From IMG/VR virus record IMGVR_UViG_3300009149_000007, positions 1 through 43,163 of that record: 43,163 nt of DNA, one strand, 5' to 3'. Below are positions 28,983 to 37,882 of this stretch, piece by piece; position 1 is the stretch's first letter, and every line of letters starts with the position of its first letter. The notes below the pieces were generated by a model. It saw only the letters and a program-made list of their open reading frames with translations, was not told the DNA's origin and ran no database searches. The DNA is from a virus. Made by a program: the position numbers and the translations under genes.

Positions 28983-29453
28983 ATGAAAACATGTACTTTG
29001 TGTAAAAAAGAGCTTTCGCATGACAACTTCTACAAAGACAAGAGGGGTAGAGACGGCCTGTATTCGAAATGCAAGGGGTGTCATAACCTCAAGAGTGATG
29101 AGACAAAGATGAAGAGGTATTATTCTGATGACGTGTTTAGAAAGAAGGTTCTTGATAGGGCGACGGGGCGGTCACGGACACCAATGGGGAGGGAGTATTA
29201 TCGTCGCAAATATGCGGAGGACGATAGGTATAGAGAAAGGCAGCTCGCAAAGGGTGCGGTTGGAAGAGCGATTACCAAGGGCTTCCTGGTGAAAGGGCCA
29301 TGCTTCATTTGTGGCTGTACAGAAGATGTCCACGCTCATCACAAAGACTATAGAAAAAAACTTAGCGTAGAATGGTTGTGCAGGGGGTGTCATAACGAGT
29401 GGCACAGGAATAATAGCCCTGTATACGATTCTGCTGAGGGTGTTGGGAATTAG
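28983..29453 (+). CDS. HNH endonuclease with N-terminal zinc finger
   Basis: I chose the ATG at 28983 (MKTCTLCKKELSHDNFY); the frame is open back to 28947, inside the RNA helix P4. The product has 156 residues: an N-terminal four-Cys finger (CTLC ... CKGC), a basic helical middle, and a C-terminal HNH core (CFICGCTEDVHAHHKDY, then WLCRGCHNEWHRN). This type is usually a free-standing homing endonuclease. It lies between replication and packaging genes and is preceded by a structured RNA. Confidence 0.8.
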   Translation: MKTCTLCKKELSHDNFYKDKRGRDGLYSKCKGCHNLKSDETKMKRYYSDDVFRKKVLDRATGRSRTPMGREYYRRKYAEDDRYRERQLAKGAVGRAITKGFLVKGPCFICGCTEDVHAHHKDYRKKLSVEWLCRGCHNEWHRNNSPVYDSAEGVGN

Positions 29454-29472
29454 TATATAATCAGTTTATAAT
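29443..29472 (+). promoter_or_regulatory. Possible promoter before the packaging genes
   Basis: TTGGGA (29443-29448), an 18-bp spacer, TATAAT (29467-29472). It lies 20 bp before the small gene at 29492. The -35 is weak, so confidence is modest. Confidence 0.4.
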
Positions 29473-29491
29473 TAAATTTAATTAGTAAATT

Positions 29492-29671
29492 ATGCACAGG
29501 AAAAGGTTTATTGGAGATCCAGCTGGTAATAAGGTTTCCTTTGGAGATCCTACGGGGAATAAGGGTGTCTCTGAGTTATTTACTGTCGGGCCGAATGCAA
29601 CGGCAATAATCGAGAGCACATCCCTGGATAAGACAGAGATGACGGTTAGATTTAAACTTAATAGTAAATAG
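29492..29671 (+). CDS. Small protein with GDPxGNK tandem repeat
   Basis: The protein has 59 residues. Two tandem copies of GDP(A/T)GNK (residues 8-14 and 18-24) precede a short beta segment (TVGPNATAIIESTSL). A possible promoter is just upstream. I do not recognise the family. It is the first of a run of small genes leading to terminase. Confidence 0.5.
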   Translation: MHRKRFIGDPAGNKVSFGDPTGNKGVSELFTVGPNATAIIESTSLDKTEMTVRFKLNSK

Positions 29672-29735
29672 GACAATATAGACAAAACAGCTAACCCTAT
29701 ACACAGGTAAGAAGCTATGTATAAATAAAACAACA

Positions 29736-29876
29736 ATGACAAAATGTGAAGGATGTGAAGATGTGGAAGCCACTTACGAGTGTGTAGATTGTGGACAAAA
29801 GCGTTGTGAGGACTGTGCAGAGGGAGGATACGCAGGATGTGACTGTAGCCCACCACAATTCAAGAAAATTAAATAA
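29736..29876 (+). CDS. Small Cys-rich zinc-binding protein (B-box-like)
   Basis: The protein has 46 residues and 9 Cys, in the series CEGC, ECVDC, RCEDC and GCDC. This resembles a B-box or other cross-braced zinc finger. The longer frame that overlaps this region is the shifted extension of the next gene and is not real. Function unknown; protein-protein or nucleic-acid binding is likely. Confidence 0.6.
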   Translation: MTKCEGCEDVEATYECVDCGQKRCEDCAEGGYAGCDCSPPQFKKIK

Positions 29877-29889
29877 AACAACAAATAAT

Positions 29890-30216
29890 ATGCCTAAGAA
29901 AAAAGTATTAAAAACAGAAGTAGTAGTAGTTGATTACCCAGAAGGCTTAGTCGCCGAGCTAAAGAAGACAGACAAGGCCATTCTTAAAGGTATCAAGAAG
30001 CTAAACAAGGATCTAAACAAACGAGCAGACGAAATGCTTAAGAAGACGTTTGAGTCCGCAGAAGAAGGATCTCCTACTGTAACCAAAGAACAAGTAATGG
30101 AACATCTAGCTACTAGATTCGGACTAATGCCCTACAAAGATTACTATGTAGGAATGGTTAACTTTTCATTTATCCCACAAAAACTTAAACAACTTATAGA
30201 TGCCGAAAAGAACTAG
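29890..30216 (+). CDS. Small Lys-rich helical protein upstream of terminase
   Basis: The protein has 108 residues with the start at 29890 (MPKKKVLKTEVVVVDYPEG); the upstream part of the frame is shadow. Residues about 20-60 are Lys-rich helix (KKTDKAILKGIKKLNKDLNK). The end is mixed (RFGLMPYKDYYVGMVNF). It overlaps the terminase small subunit gene by 17 bp. Function unknown; possibly DNA binding or packaging-associated. Confidence 0.55.
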   Translation: MPKKKVLKTEVVVVDYPEGLVAELKKTDKAILKGIKKLNKDLNKRADEMLKKTFESAEEGSPTVTKEQVMEHLATRFGLMPYKDYYVGMVNFSFIPQKLKQLIDAEKN

Positions 30217-30649
30217 AGAGACACCATTAACAGGAAAAACCAAGTCAGGCGAAATACTATCTGAACAAGAAGAACTCTTCTGTAACCTATATGTCGAACA
30301 GATGGGGAACGGCACTAAGGCTGCTATGGCTGCTTACGGTTCAGACGAGAAACCAGTTAACAAAAACGTAGCTTCCTCAATCTCTTCTGAAAACTTGAGA
30401 AAACCCAAGCTTTTAGAGAGAATACGTGAACTACTAGATCTTGGACCGCTTTCTGATGAATCAGTTGATGCCGAATTAAGCTTCTTAGTTTCACAACAAG
30501 ATGATCTTGCAGCTAAACGTGGTGGACTTGAGATCTACAATAAGCTTAAAGGGCGCTACGAGAAGCATAATACGCAGAAACAGACTAATGTAACCGTGGT
30601 GAATGTGGAGAAGGTTGAGGAGATTAAAAAAGCACTTGAGGATATTTAG
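30200..30649 (+). CDS. Terminase small subunit
   Basis: The protein has 149 residues. The pattern SEQEELFCNLYVEQMGNGTK, then AAMAAYGSD, ASSISSENLRKPKLLERI is the Terminase_2-type small subunit: a helix-turn-helix DNA-recognition domain followed by an oligomerisation helix. It recognises the packaging site for the large subunit. It is separated from the large subunit by one gene. Ends TAG. Confidence 0.85.
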   Translation: MPKRTRETPLTGKTKSGEILSEQEELFCNLYVEQMGNGTKAAMAAYGSDEKPVNKNVASSISSENLRKPKLLERIRELLDLGPLSDESVDAELSFLVSQQDDLAAKRGGLEIYNKLKGRYEKHNTQKQTNVTVVNVEKVEEIKKALEDI

Positions 30650-30731
30650 GGTGAAAAAATGCTGAAATGGCTTATTGACTTGATCCTCTCGACGGAGAAG
30701 GTTACAAACAAGAATAAATGTTCTATAATAA

Positions 30732-31121
30732 ATGAAACTAATAACAGTTCCAGTGTTTACAGAAGAATACAAGATAAGAGTGTTTTTTGGTAACGACGAG
30801 CAGAGGGCAAAGAAGATAGCTAAATATGTACATGACTGGAGTTATGAAGAGGCACTAGGGCACTGTGAGAAAAGCCGAGGGAATGCTTTTAATTCACTTC
30901 CTAGTGGCGACCCACTCATAACGATAGACGAGGGCTTTGGAAAAGAGAGTGTGTTGTCTACGCTTCCTCATGAGGCCGTTCACTGTGCTAAATATATAGC
31001 GGACTTTCTAGGCATAAACGATTCTAGTGGTGAATGGGAAGGGCATATTGTGTCAGCCGTAATGAGGTATTGTACTGGCCATGTATTGAAATTAAAGAAA
31101 TCTAAAAATGAAAAACGCTAA
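30732..31121 (+). CDS. Zincin-like protein between terminase subunits
   Basis: The protein has 129 residues. LPHEAVHCAKYIADFLG carries the HExxH metallopeptidase motif, followed about 17 residues on by a second acidic residue (GEWEGHIVSAVMRY), the layout of zincin or wss-type peptidases. N-terminal beta strands (KIRVFFGNDEQ) precede it. It overlaps the large-terminase start. Similar small metalloprotease-like proteins occur near phage packaging genes, but the role (prohead or host protein cleavage) is unproven. Confidence 0.6.
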   Translation: MKLITVPVFTEEYKIRVFFGNDEQRAKKIAKYVHDWSYEEALGHCEKSRGNAFNSLPSGDPLITIDEGFGKESVLSTLPHEAVHCAKYIADFLGINDSSGEWEGHIVSAVMRYCTGHVLKLKKSKNEKR

Positions 31122-32676
31122 ACAGTACATAGAGAAGATCATACTTGAAGGGTCTCCAGCTGAGAAGATGGAACTGTATGGTTTTGATAGAACAACATCT
31201 GAAGGATTACTACTGAAGAAGTTCAAGATATTTTGTCGTGGCAACTATCCACGATTCTTTCAGTGTAAGTCTGCTGAGTTCCACGATGATATGATTAGGA
31301 ATATGATTAAGTCGTATTACGGAATGAATTTTTTAGATATAGCTGGAAGAGGATTGGCTAAAACGACGATAGCAAAGCTGTTTATCACGTTTGTACTGCT
31401 GAACGACAGAGATCAGTCCAGGAGATACATTAAAGTTTTGACGAAGGATTTCAAGAACTCTAAGCAGATAGTCACTGATGTATACAACTTAACAGTTGAG
31501 GTGAGGGCAATATACGGAGATGTATTTGAGAAGGAAGGAGATCTTAAAAGAGAAGAAACAATGGGAAGCTTCACGATGAAGGACGGAAGGAAGCTTGCAT
31601 CAGGAACAGTTGGTCAGACTCAACGTGGGCACATACAAGACGCCTATAGACCAGATTGGTTAATAGGTGATGATTTGGAAGACAGAGACTCTATTAAGTC
31701 CTCTACGGTGACCCAGGGGATCATAGACAGATGGGAAGAAGCAGTGAATGGACTAGCAAGAGAAGGAAGCTACATGGTGCTGTCTAATTATATCTCTGAT
31801 CAAGGAACTACTCAGCATATCATGGACAAGCCTTCAGTGGAAACTAAAATCTATCCATTGGCAGACTTAGACCTGAAGCCGCTGTGGCCAGAACGTGATA
31901 CTGAAAAGGATATACAAAAGATTAAGGACGATTCAGATGATTTCTGGGGAGAGTACATGTGTGATCCACAAAGATCAGTTAACAAGTTCTTCGACACAGA
32001 GAGGGTTGAGGAAGACATGAGAAAAGCTAGTTTGCCTACAAGAGAAGCGGCTGGAGTTAAATACTGGGCAAGTTATCAATCACATCATAGGTATGGACAA
32101 GGATCGGATCATTCGGAAGGTGTGGGACTTGATTCAAACACATTGGCAGGATTTGATTTCACAACGGGTGAGCTTATTTATACTTATGCTAGTAACGTGA
32201 TTGCACCCGATTTAGCAGCTCATGAGTTCGCTAGGGTAGGAGCAGAGTTTGGGAATTGTATTTATGGGTTCGAGGTTAACCATGAATGTGGAGGAACAGT
32301 GAGGGCTACGCTGAAACAGTTGGGGTATCCAAATCTGTACAAACAGGTCAAGGAAGAGAAGATGCAGACTATACAGACCGAGAACGTTGGATGGAAAACT
32401 ACTAGTGTTACTAAGCGGAATATGTTCATGGAGTTCAGGACAGACTACAATGATGGACTGATCAAGATACACGATGTAGAGGTGCTTAAAGAGATGAAAG
32501 CTTATTCTAATAGTGACTTAGGAGAGAAAACAGTAGGATTGATTACTCGACACTTTGACTTATTGATGGCGGTTATTATTGCTTGGCAGATGAGGGGGCT
32601 GGCTGTTGTTAAAAAGAATAAGGTGGCCTACGGATCGTCTGTTGATAAGTTTTTAGAAGAAACTAGTGATTATTAG
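31108..32676 (+). CDS. Terminase large subunit (packaging ATPase-nuclease)
   Basis: The protein has 522 residues. The N-terminal ATPase has a deviant Walker A (DIAGRGLAKTTIAK) and Walker B with catalytic acids (DWLIGDDLED). The C-terminal nuclease (RNase H-like) has an Asp at AGFDFTTGE, Glu at GFEVNHECGG, and late acidic region DLLMAVIIAWQM. This is the T4/T7-type packaging motor. It sits between the small subunit and portal. The start overlaps the zincin gene by 14 bp. Confidence 0.9.
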   Translation: MKNAKQYIEKIILEGSPAEKMELYGFDRTTSEGLLLKKFKIFCRGNYPRFFQCKSAEFHDDMIRNMIKSYYGMNFLDIAGRGLAKTTIAKLFITFVLLNDRDQSRRYIKVLTKDFKNSKQIVTDVYNLTVEVRAIYGDVFEKEGDLKREETMGSFTMKDGRKLASGTVGQTQRGHIQDAYRPDWLIGDDLEDRDSIKSSTVTQGIIDRWEEAVNGLAREGSYMVLSNYISDQGTTQHIMDKPSVETKIYPLADLDLKPLWPERDTEKDIQKIKDDSDDFWGEYMCDPQRSVNKFFDTERVEEDMRKASLPTREAAGVKYWASYQSHHRYGQGSDHSEGVGLDSNTLAGFDFTTGELIYTYASNVIAPDLAAHEFARVGAEFGNCIYGFEVNHECGGTVRATLKQLGYPNLYKQVKEEKMQTIQTENVGWKTTSVTKRNMFMEFRTDYNDGLIKIHDVEVLKEMKAYSNSDLGEKTVGLITRHFDLLMAVIIAWQMRGLAVVKKNKVAYGSSVDKFLEETSDY

Positions 32677-32705
32677 TTTACGAACAAAAATTAAGGGTTT
32701 ATAAT
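32677..32705 (+). promoter_or_regulatory. Probable promoter before the portal gene
   Basis: TTTACG (32677-32682), 17 bp, TATAAT (32700-32705). It gives a short leader that contains a small inverted repeat (CCACG/CGTGG around 32721-32743) next to the start. Confidence 0.5.
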
Positions 32706-32745
32706 ATATATGAAAGCACTCCACGCGTATTTCTAACACGTGGCT

Positions 32746-34482
32746 ATGGTATATGTGCAAAATATCTCCAAGGATAAGGATGGAATGAATGACAAGTCCG
32801 TTTCTGATTCTTTGTATATGATCTCTCGCGGTTATCAGTATAAGAGTGAGAGAGACGAGAAGAACGATAACATTAGAAGTTTATTCAAGGAAGGTTTTCA
32901 GGTTTCTGATCCGACTGGAACAAGGAAGATAGGATCAAAGGTATTGCAGCAGGTTATTTGGCGATCTAGATCTAAGTTTAAGTTTCTAGACTTCCAGATT
33001 CACGGAGTTAATAAAGAAGGAATCCCTAAAACTCAAGGGACTGAGAAGTTACTGTCGGACGGTGTTAGGACGGTGGCCGACAAAGGGCGACTGATGAGTT
33101 GCTTCAGGGATAAGGGAGGAATGGTGGACAATCTTTCTTTTTACGGAGACGCATTTTTAGAAGTAGGAAAAGACGAAAACAGTTCAACACCAATTGAGTT
33201 CAAGCTGCTCAGAAATGAAAGTGTATATGTTGATGACTATGCCTATGGTATTAGGGGAACACGCCCAGCATACAAGCTGACAACCATATATCAGTATGAT
33301 AAATCAGAGGCATATAAGCTTTTCCCTGAGCTAGAGGAGGCTGGTATATTCGGAAGAGTTCCTGGAAGCTATCAGACAAACAGTACACAAGAAACAGATC
33401 AAGAAGACATATTAGAGATAGCCAAGGCGTATAACATAGTGGATCAAAAAATGGCATTATACGCTGGATCGCAAGCATATAGGATAAAACTTTGGGATGG
33501 AGAAGAATATCCATTTATGAAGATGAAGGAGCCGTATATCCCAGTAAGTCAGTTCATGTGTCAGCCTTCAGTTGACCAGTTTTATAACTACGGAATAGCA
33601 GACATGGTCTACGATCTTGCAGTAATGCAGCGTAGATTGTTCAACGCACAAACTAATCACACATTTGATTCCACTGATCCATTGGCATTCTTAAGTGGTC
33701 CAGAAGGATCAATGGACGACCTTATGGAGAAGATGGCTTACGCTTATAAGATGAGAGCTCAAGGCAAGAAGCCTGTTGTTCCAATGGAATACGGAGCAGG
33801 AGGGGCAGGGGCTAGTCAAATAGGGGTACAGTCGCTACTTACTAATAGCTTGGCTAATGAGTGGCAAATGATGTGGGAAACTTTCGCAAGAGAGATAGCG
33901 AGATTAGGAGTAAATATAGATGATTTAGCACGAGGAGCGAATGTAACAGCTTCTCAAGTAATAGCAGAAGAAGAGTCTAGCAACGCTTTCGTTAAGCAAA
34001 TTATGGAAAATAATGCTAGTGAGACACAGGAGTTGATCGAGATAATAATGGACTCGGTTACTCAGTTTGTGCCTAATTCGAGCAAGGAGCTTTTGCAGCT
34101 TACAACTCGAATACCTAAAGCTGATGGAAGTTTCGCAGAATTACCAAGAGGCTTGACGATGGGGGGATTAAGTGAGGAGTTAAAGAATGGAGAAAACTGG
34201 TGTTACGTGAACTCACGAACAGGAACAATCCCAAGTGATCTAATGAAGATTACACAGATCCAGAGACAACTAGGGGCAACAGCACCAGGAAGTCCAGAGT
34301 ATCAAGAGCTGTATAGGCAGATGGCATACTATAATGATGTTGATTTGGCTGGTAGTGGATCAGGACAGGGCGGACCAGACGCACCACAGCAAGGGGGTGG
34401 AGAGATTCCAGAAGGAGTAGTGGCAGCTGATACAGAACGGATACAGGTAAATCCTAGACAAGCAGTTCCACAACCTATTTAG
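32746..34482 (+). CDS. Portal (head-tail connector) protein
   Basis: I chose the ATG at 32746 because CTAACA lies 8 nt upstream; a GTG at 32740 is an alternative. The product has about 578 residues. The N-terminal half (SRSKFKFLDFQIHG, DNLSFYGDAFLEVG) and central helices (ADMVYDLAVMQRRLFNAQTNHT) fit the portal fold, with a long helical stem (MMWETFAREIARLG, ASETQELIEIIMDSV) and a Gly/Gln-rich C-terminus. It forms the dodecameric DNA channel. It follows the terminase, as usual. Confidence 0.85.
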   Translation: MVYVQNISKDKDGMNDKSVSDSLYMISRGYQYKSERDEKNDNIRSLFKEGFQVSDPTGTRKIGSKVLQQVIWRSRSKFKFLDFQIHGVNKEGIPKTQGTEKLLSDGVRTVADKGRLMSCFRDKGGMVDNLSFYGDAFLEVGKDENSSTPIEFKLLRNESVYVDDYAYGIRGTRPAYKLTTIYQYDKSEAYKLFPELEEAGIFGRVPGSYQTNSTQETDQEDILEIAKAYNIVDQKMALYAGSQAYRIKLWDGEEYPFMKMKEPYIPVSQFMCQPSVDQFYNYGIADMVYDLAVMQRRLFNAQTNHTFDSTDPLAFLSGPEGSMDDLMEKMAYAYKMRAQGKKPVVPMEYGAGGAGASQIGVQSLLTNSLANEWQMMWETFAREIARLGVNIDDLARGANVTASQVIAEEESSNAFVKQIMENNASETQELIEIIMDSVTQFVPNSSKELLQLTTRIPKADGSFAELPRGLTMGGLSEELKNGENWCYVNSRTGTIPSDLMKITQIQRQLGATAPGSPEYQELYRQMAYYNDVDLAGSGSGQGGPDAPQQGGGEIPEGVVAADTERIQVNPRQAVPQPI

Positions 34483-34511
34483 ACTTTCCTGGCATATTTA
34501 ATGTAACTACA

Positions 34512-34868
34512 ATGAAGGTAATAAATAGGATAAAAGGCTGGTTTAAGAAGAAAAAGCCAATAGAGATAGAGGCCGCACTGAAGAAGTATATGAAGAAGAT
34601 GGCGTATAGCAAGATGGAATACGCAAGAGATCTTATAGAGATACCAAGTTTGAAGAATTTCTCAGATATATACGACAAGGACAAGGATAGTTTACTCCTT
34701 GTTATCACAAAACTGGAGCATGAGTTCTTTAAAGAGGGGCCAACACAAAGCGAGATGGCAGCGGTGGAGCAGGTATTAGCGAGGTTATGGATGTTCTTTA
34801 AACAGTGTGATGAGGAATATAAACTGTTTGAGGCACTGAATAAGGCCCAAGCAGTAAAGAAGAAGTAG
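34512..34868 (+). CDS. Small helical protein between portal and scaffold
   Basis: The protein has 118 residues. It is Lys-rich at the start (IKGWFKKKKPIEIEAAL) and then helical throughout, with Lys/Glu pairs (LLLVITKLEHEFFKEG). Found between portal and scaffold, it may be a head-associated or assembly factor. No family recognised. Ends TAG. Confidence 0.6.
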   Translation: MKVINRIKGWFKKKKPIEIEAALKKYMKKMAYSKMEYARDLIEIPSLKNFSDIYDKDKDSLLLVITKLEHEFFKEGPTQSEMAAVEQVLARLWMFFKQCDEEYKLFEALNKAQAVKKK

Positions 34869-34895
34869 ATCATTAACAATTTGTAGTTCGTAGCG

Positions 34896-34925
34896 GCTCA
34901 AAGGCATGTGGAGTGCCCTTTGAGC
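34896..34925 (+). promoter_or_regulatory. Hairpin before the scaffold gene
   Basis: GCTCAAAGG (34896-34904) pairs with CCTTTGAGC (34917-34925), a 9-bp stem with a 12-base loop and no T-run after it. It may mark mRNA processing or slow ribosomes. It lies 43 bp before the scaffold ATG (34968). Confidence 0.4.
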
Positions 34926-34967
34926 TACTATGGCTTACAAAGCCTGATACTTTATAACTTAGGAATT

Positions 34968-35591
34968 ATGCCTAACACAACACATGAGGACAGTGAGCAA
35001 GTTGCCACTGGTTCAGATGAGGTTGCCGAAAAGGTGACTGACATCGAACCTGACGCGAAAGCGCAGCAAACAGATGAGCAGGAGAAAGCACGTCAAGAAG
35101 TCCGAGAAGGAGCAGCTAAGAAATTAGCTAGTAAAATCCTTCTAGGAGAGGCCAAGCTTGAGGATGTTCCATCAGACCAGCAATGGTTAATGGAAGATGT
35201 AAAAGCTCTACTTTCAAAAGCAGCACCCCCAGAAGACGAAATCGACGGAAGGGTAAGAAAAATGCTTGAGAAGGAGAGAGCGGTAGAAGAGCTTGAAATC
35301 ATAAGGGGATACTTGGCGGAAGCTGATATTGATTCCACTACGCAAGCGTCAATCGACGCAGACATCGAATCGTTTATGGACGACGGTCTATCAGAACTTA
35401 AGGCTACTAAAACAGCTTTAAGGCTAAATGGATTGAAGAACACTGATGAAGCGATAAAGGAGCGTAGGCTTAAGGGAATGATGTTCATGCCTGGAGGAGA
35501 AAACAGAAGGCAGACCATTTCTAAGGATAAAAGGACCGCTATAGAAAAGAGATTATCCGAAGACTTACCTAAAGGTTTCAGCGCAGAGTAG
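34968..35591 (+). CDS. Scaffold protein
   Basis: I chose the ATG at 34968 (MPNTTHEDSEQVATG); the 60 bases of open frame before it fall on the hairpin and are unlikely to be coding. The product has 207 residues: an acidic, Gln-rich N-terminus, long charged helices (ARQEVREGAAKKLASKIL), and a basic C-terminal tail (KRTAIEKRLSEDLPKGF). Highly charged helical proteins just before the capsid gene are typical scaffolds, and the basic C-terminal tail would bind capsid. Confidence 0.7.
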   Translation: MPNTTHEDSEQVATGSDEVAEKVTDIEPDAKAQQTDEQEKARQEVREGAAKKLASKILLGEAKLEDVPSDQQWLMEDVKALLSKAAPPEDEIDGRVRKMLEKERAVEELEIIRGYLAEADIDSTTQASIDADIESFMDDGLSELKATKTALRLNGLKNTDEAIKERRLKGMMFMPGGENRRQTISKDKRTAIEKRLSEDLPKGFSAE

Positions 35592-35617
35592 GCTAGATAT
35601 ATTCTAACCTATAAAAC

Positions 35618-36016
35618 ATGGCTTTTACATTAGTAGATGGTGAGCAATTGAGAACAACTCGTGTTCCTATCGCTTCGGCTACGGTTATCCCAGCAGGAGA
35701 TTTCGCTGGAATGACTAACGGGCTTGCAGTAGACGCAGTTGCAGCGACAACAGCTATTGCATGGTGTCCAAAAGGTTCAGCAGCTGGTGAAACAGTTTGT
35801 GAACTAACAGTTGGTAATGACTTCACACTTGAGGGTACAGCAGATGCAGTTTTCGCTATTACTCAAAGAGGAACAGAGGTTGACCTAACAGATGCACAAC
35901 TTATTGATGTGGGATCTTCTGCTACAGACGTTCTAAAAGTAGACATTTCAGAGAACGCTGGAACAGTTGGTTCAGTTTCAGGAGTTACTGTACGTATCAA
36001 CAAACCACTATTCTAA
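35618..36016 (+). CDS. Capsid decoration-like protein
   Basis: The protein has 132 residues, mostly beta strands with frequent Gly, Ala and Val (FAGMTNGLAVDAVAATTAIA, VKVDISENAGTVGSVSGVTV), ending INKPLF. Its size and place between scaffold and major capsid match head decoration proteins that stabilise HK97-type capsids. No motif proves it. Confidence 0.6.
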   Translation: MAFTLVDGEQLRTTRVPIASATVIPAGDFAGMTNGLAVDAVAATTAIAWCPKGSAAGETVCELTVGNDFTLEGTADAVFAITQRGTEVDLTDAQLIDVGSSATDVLKVDISENAGTVGSVSGVTVRINKPLF

Positions 36017-36046
36017 GTGGGAATCATTATTTAACTTAAATCTAAT

Positions 36047-36982
36047 ATGACAACACAAGCAGATTATGCCTTACAGGCGGTAAAAGGAATCAGTCATGTG
36101 TTCAATAATGCTGCTAAAAACAGACTTATGGAATACGCTAAGACTGAACTATTTGATTGGAGAGCTTCATCAGAGATTTCAACTATCTTTACATCAACAG
36201 AATCAATGAGTGGTGTAAAAGAGTTGGCTGAAACTGAGACTCCTCCAACACTATCTCTAGAAGATGGTTACTCTGTAACTCTTACAGAGAAAAGATTTGG
36301 TGGAGGTATTGCTCTTCCAGAAGGAACTTACAGAAGAGCTGGTAAAGATATGACTCTAAAAGTAGACGAATATCTTAAGAACCAAAGAGACACACTATTG
36401 TTAGCTACTACAAACTACATGCTTAACCAGGTGTTCCTAATGCTTAACGAAGCATTTGACAACACATCTGATTATCTAGCACCAGATGGAGTAGAGCTAT
36501 GTGGTACTCACTCATGGGCGTCAGGAGCTACTTTCTCTAATGCAGCAACAGCAGCATTGAGCGAAGCAGCAGTAGACACTGCAGAGATTTACGCAGGAGC
36601 GTTTACTGATGCAGCAGGAATTCCTTACCCACTATCATGGGACACTATCGTAGTTAAGAAAGGATCAGATACAGAGCGAACAGCTATCCGTATCTTTGCT
36701 AAGGAGATCGCTCCAACAGCAGTAGCGGACATCAACGTGTACGAAGGTATGTTGAAAATCGTTTCAACTCCTTACATCACTGCGGCTAACGCAAACTACT
36801 GGTTCCTTATGGATACTACTAAAGGACGAATGCCACTACACGTAGGAGTAGGAGAATATCCAACACTACGTGAACCAATCAAAGATAAGAGTGAGACAAT
36901 CACTACTAACGCGACTGGTTTCTGGAAACAAGGTGTATCTAATATGCCTTACTGCATTTATGGATCAAACGGAACGACTTAG
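36047..36982 (+). CDS. Major capsid protein (HK97-type fold)
   Basis: The protein has 311 residues. It starts with a helical arm, then ELFDWRASSEISTIFTSTES and the beta-rich domains of an HK97-fold capsid protein (SVTLTEKRFGGGIALPEG, TLLLATTNYMLNQVFLMLNEAFD, IVVKKGSDTERTAIRIFAKE). It follows the scaffold and decoration genes, is preceded by TTAAC at the usual distance, and is followed by a terminator-like hairpin, as for highly expressed capsid genes. The codon-level T/A-rich pattern agrees with strong expression. Confidence 0.85.
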   Translation: MTTQADYALQAVKGISHVFNNAAKNRLMEYAKTELFDWRASSEISTIFTSTESMSGVKELAETETPPTLSLEDGYSVTLTEKRFGGGIALPEGTYRRAGKDMTLKVDEYLKNQRDTLLLATTNYMLNQVFLMLNEAFDNTSDYLAPDGVELCGTHSWASGATFSNAATAALSEAAVDTAEIYAGAFTDAAGIPYPLSWDTIVVKKGSDTERTAIRIFAKEIAPTAVADINVYEGMLKIVSTPYITAANANYWFLMDTTKGRMPLHVGVGEYPTLREPIKDKSETITTNATGFWKQGVSNMPYCIYGSNGTT

Positions 36983-36997
36983 TTCAACTAATGCCTT

Positions 36998-37020
36998 GGG
37001 GGTGGGCTTAAACACCCCTT
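36998..37020 (+). terminator. Hairpin after major capsid gene
   Basis: GGGGTG (36999-37004) pairs with CACCCC (37013-37018) and is followed by TT. The stem is strong but the T-run is short, so it may attenuate rather than end transcription. Confidence 0.45.
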
Positions 37021-37063
37021 ACTGGCTAGGCGTAATTCCTTCCACATAATTAACCAAAACATT

Positions 37064-37843
37064 ATGTCACATAAATACGAACATGTTTCAACTGGTAACG
37101 GGTATTGGGTGTCTAACCCAGACGGATCAGGGAGAACACAAGTAATTACTCAAGCAGGAGTAGTTAAAGGAGATATTAAAGATTCCCTTGCAGAGGGGTC
37201 TATCTATGTAGGAGATAACACTGGAATTACTTCAGAGTTCGCTGCAGAGGGAGCTAATAAGTTCCTTATCGGTAATGGTACAACACTTGTATCAGCCGTT
37301 CTTTCTGGAGAAGTTACTAATGTAGCTGGTGCAGTGACAATCAACGCTGATGCTATTACCACAGTGAAGATTCTTGACGACAACGTTACTACAGCAAAGA
37401 TTGCTGACAGTGCCGTAACGCCTGATAAGCAATCTTTCCCTAAGTACAACATTTATCAGGAGACTCTACCTGTTGCTAGTTTTACTGACAACCTAAATAC
37501 GACTGGTCAAATTGACTTATCAACAACTATCCCAGCAGGTTCAATTATGCTGTACGCTATTGTGAACAACATCGTTGGATTTGCAGGAGATACTACTGCA
37601 ACATTTACTATTGGAGATGGTTCAACAGTAGATAGATATAACACTGGAACGCCTAACTGTTTTGCTACAGCGGCTGATGGTGTTGATGTTGGTGCGGTAA
37701 GTGGAACTGCTTGGCATACAGCTGACGCTACACCTCGTGTAACTGTTACTGGTGCTAGTGATTTCGGACTAATAGTAACTGAAGGAAACGGAACTATGGA
37801 TGTAACTCTAGCGTGGATCGATCCACAAGGAGTTGTTGTTTAA
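37064..37843 (+). CDS. Head fibre or structural protein with Gly/Thr-rich repeats
   Basis: The protein has 259 residues. Residues about 40-125 contain short tail-fibre-like repeats (SIYVGDNTGITSEF, FLIGNGTTLVSAVLSGEVT, TTVKILDDNVTTAKIADSAV). The C-terminal 120 residues form a beta-sandwich (TFTIGDGSTVDRYNTG, DVTLAWIDPQG). It probably forms a fibre trimer on the capsid or tail, because it lies among head genes. TTAACC lies 8 nt before the ATG. Confidence 0.65.
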   Translation: MSHKYEHVSTGNGYWVSNPDGSGRTQVITQAGVVKGDIKDSLAEGSIYVGDNTGITSEFAAEGANKFLIGNGTTLVSAVLSGEVTNVAGAVTINADAITTVKILDDNVTTAKIADSAVTPDKQSFPKYNIYQETLPVASFTDNLNTTGQIDLSTTIPAGSIMLYAIVNNIVGFAGDTTATFTIGDGSTVDRYNTGTPNCFATAADGVDVGAVSGTAWHTADATPRVTVTGASDFGLIVTEGNGTMDVTLAWIDPQGVVV

Positions 37844-37858
37844 ACTTAATTGTTTCAC

Positions 37859-37882
37859 AGAGAGGGTAAATTTTACCCTTTC
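37859..37882 (+). terminator. Probable rho-independent terminator after fibre gene
   Basis: GGGTAAA and TTTACCC (about 37864-37878) form a tight stem with a very small loop, followed by TTTCT. It lies 21 bp after the stop of the fibre gene. Confidence 0.5.

Noticed and set aside
28859-29453. HEARO/omega-RNA with an IscB-like nuclease
   Set aside because: The HNH protein is only 156 residues and has no RuvC domain, and the RNA is shorter than known omega-RNAs.
25780-29453. Temperate phage genes (integrase, CI-like repressor)
   Set aside because: No tyrosine or serine recombinase, excisionase or repressor could be recognised anywhere; the RHH-like and HTH-like proteins are too small to claim lysogeny.
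30724-30729. TATAAT directly before ATG 30732 as a promoter
   Set aside because: Only two bases separate it from the ATG and no -35 box is placed correctly.
30659-30730. Small ORF between terminase small subunit and the zincin-like gene
   Set aside because: It would run into the zincin gene in another frame, with no start element. The 80-base interval otherwise shows nothing definite.
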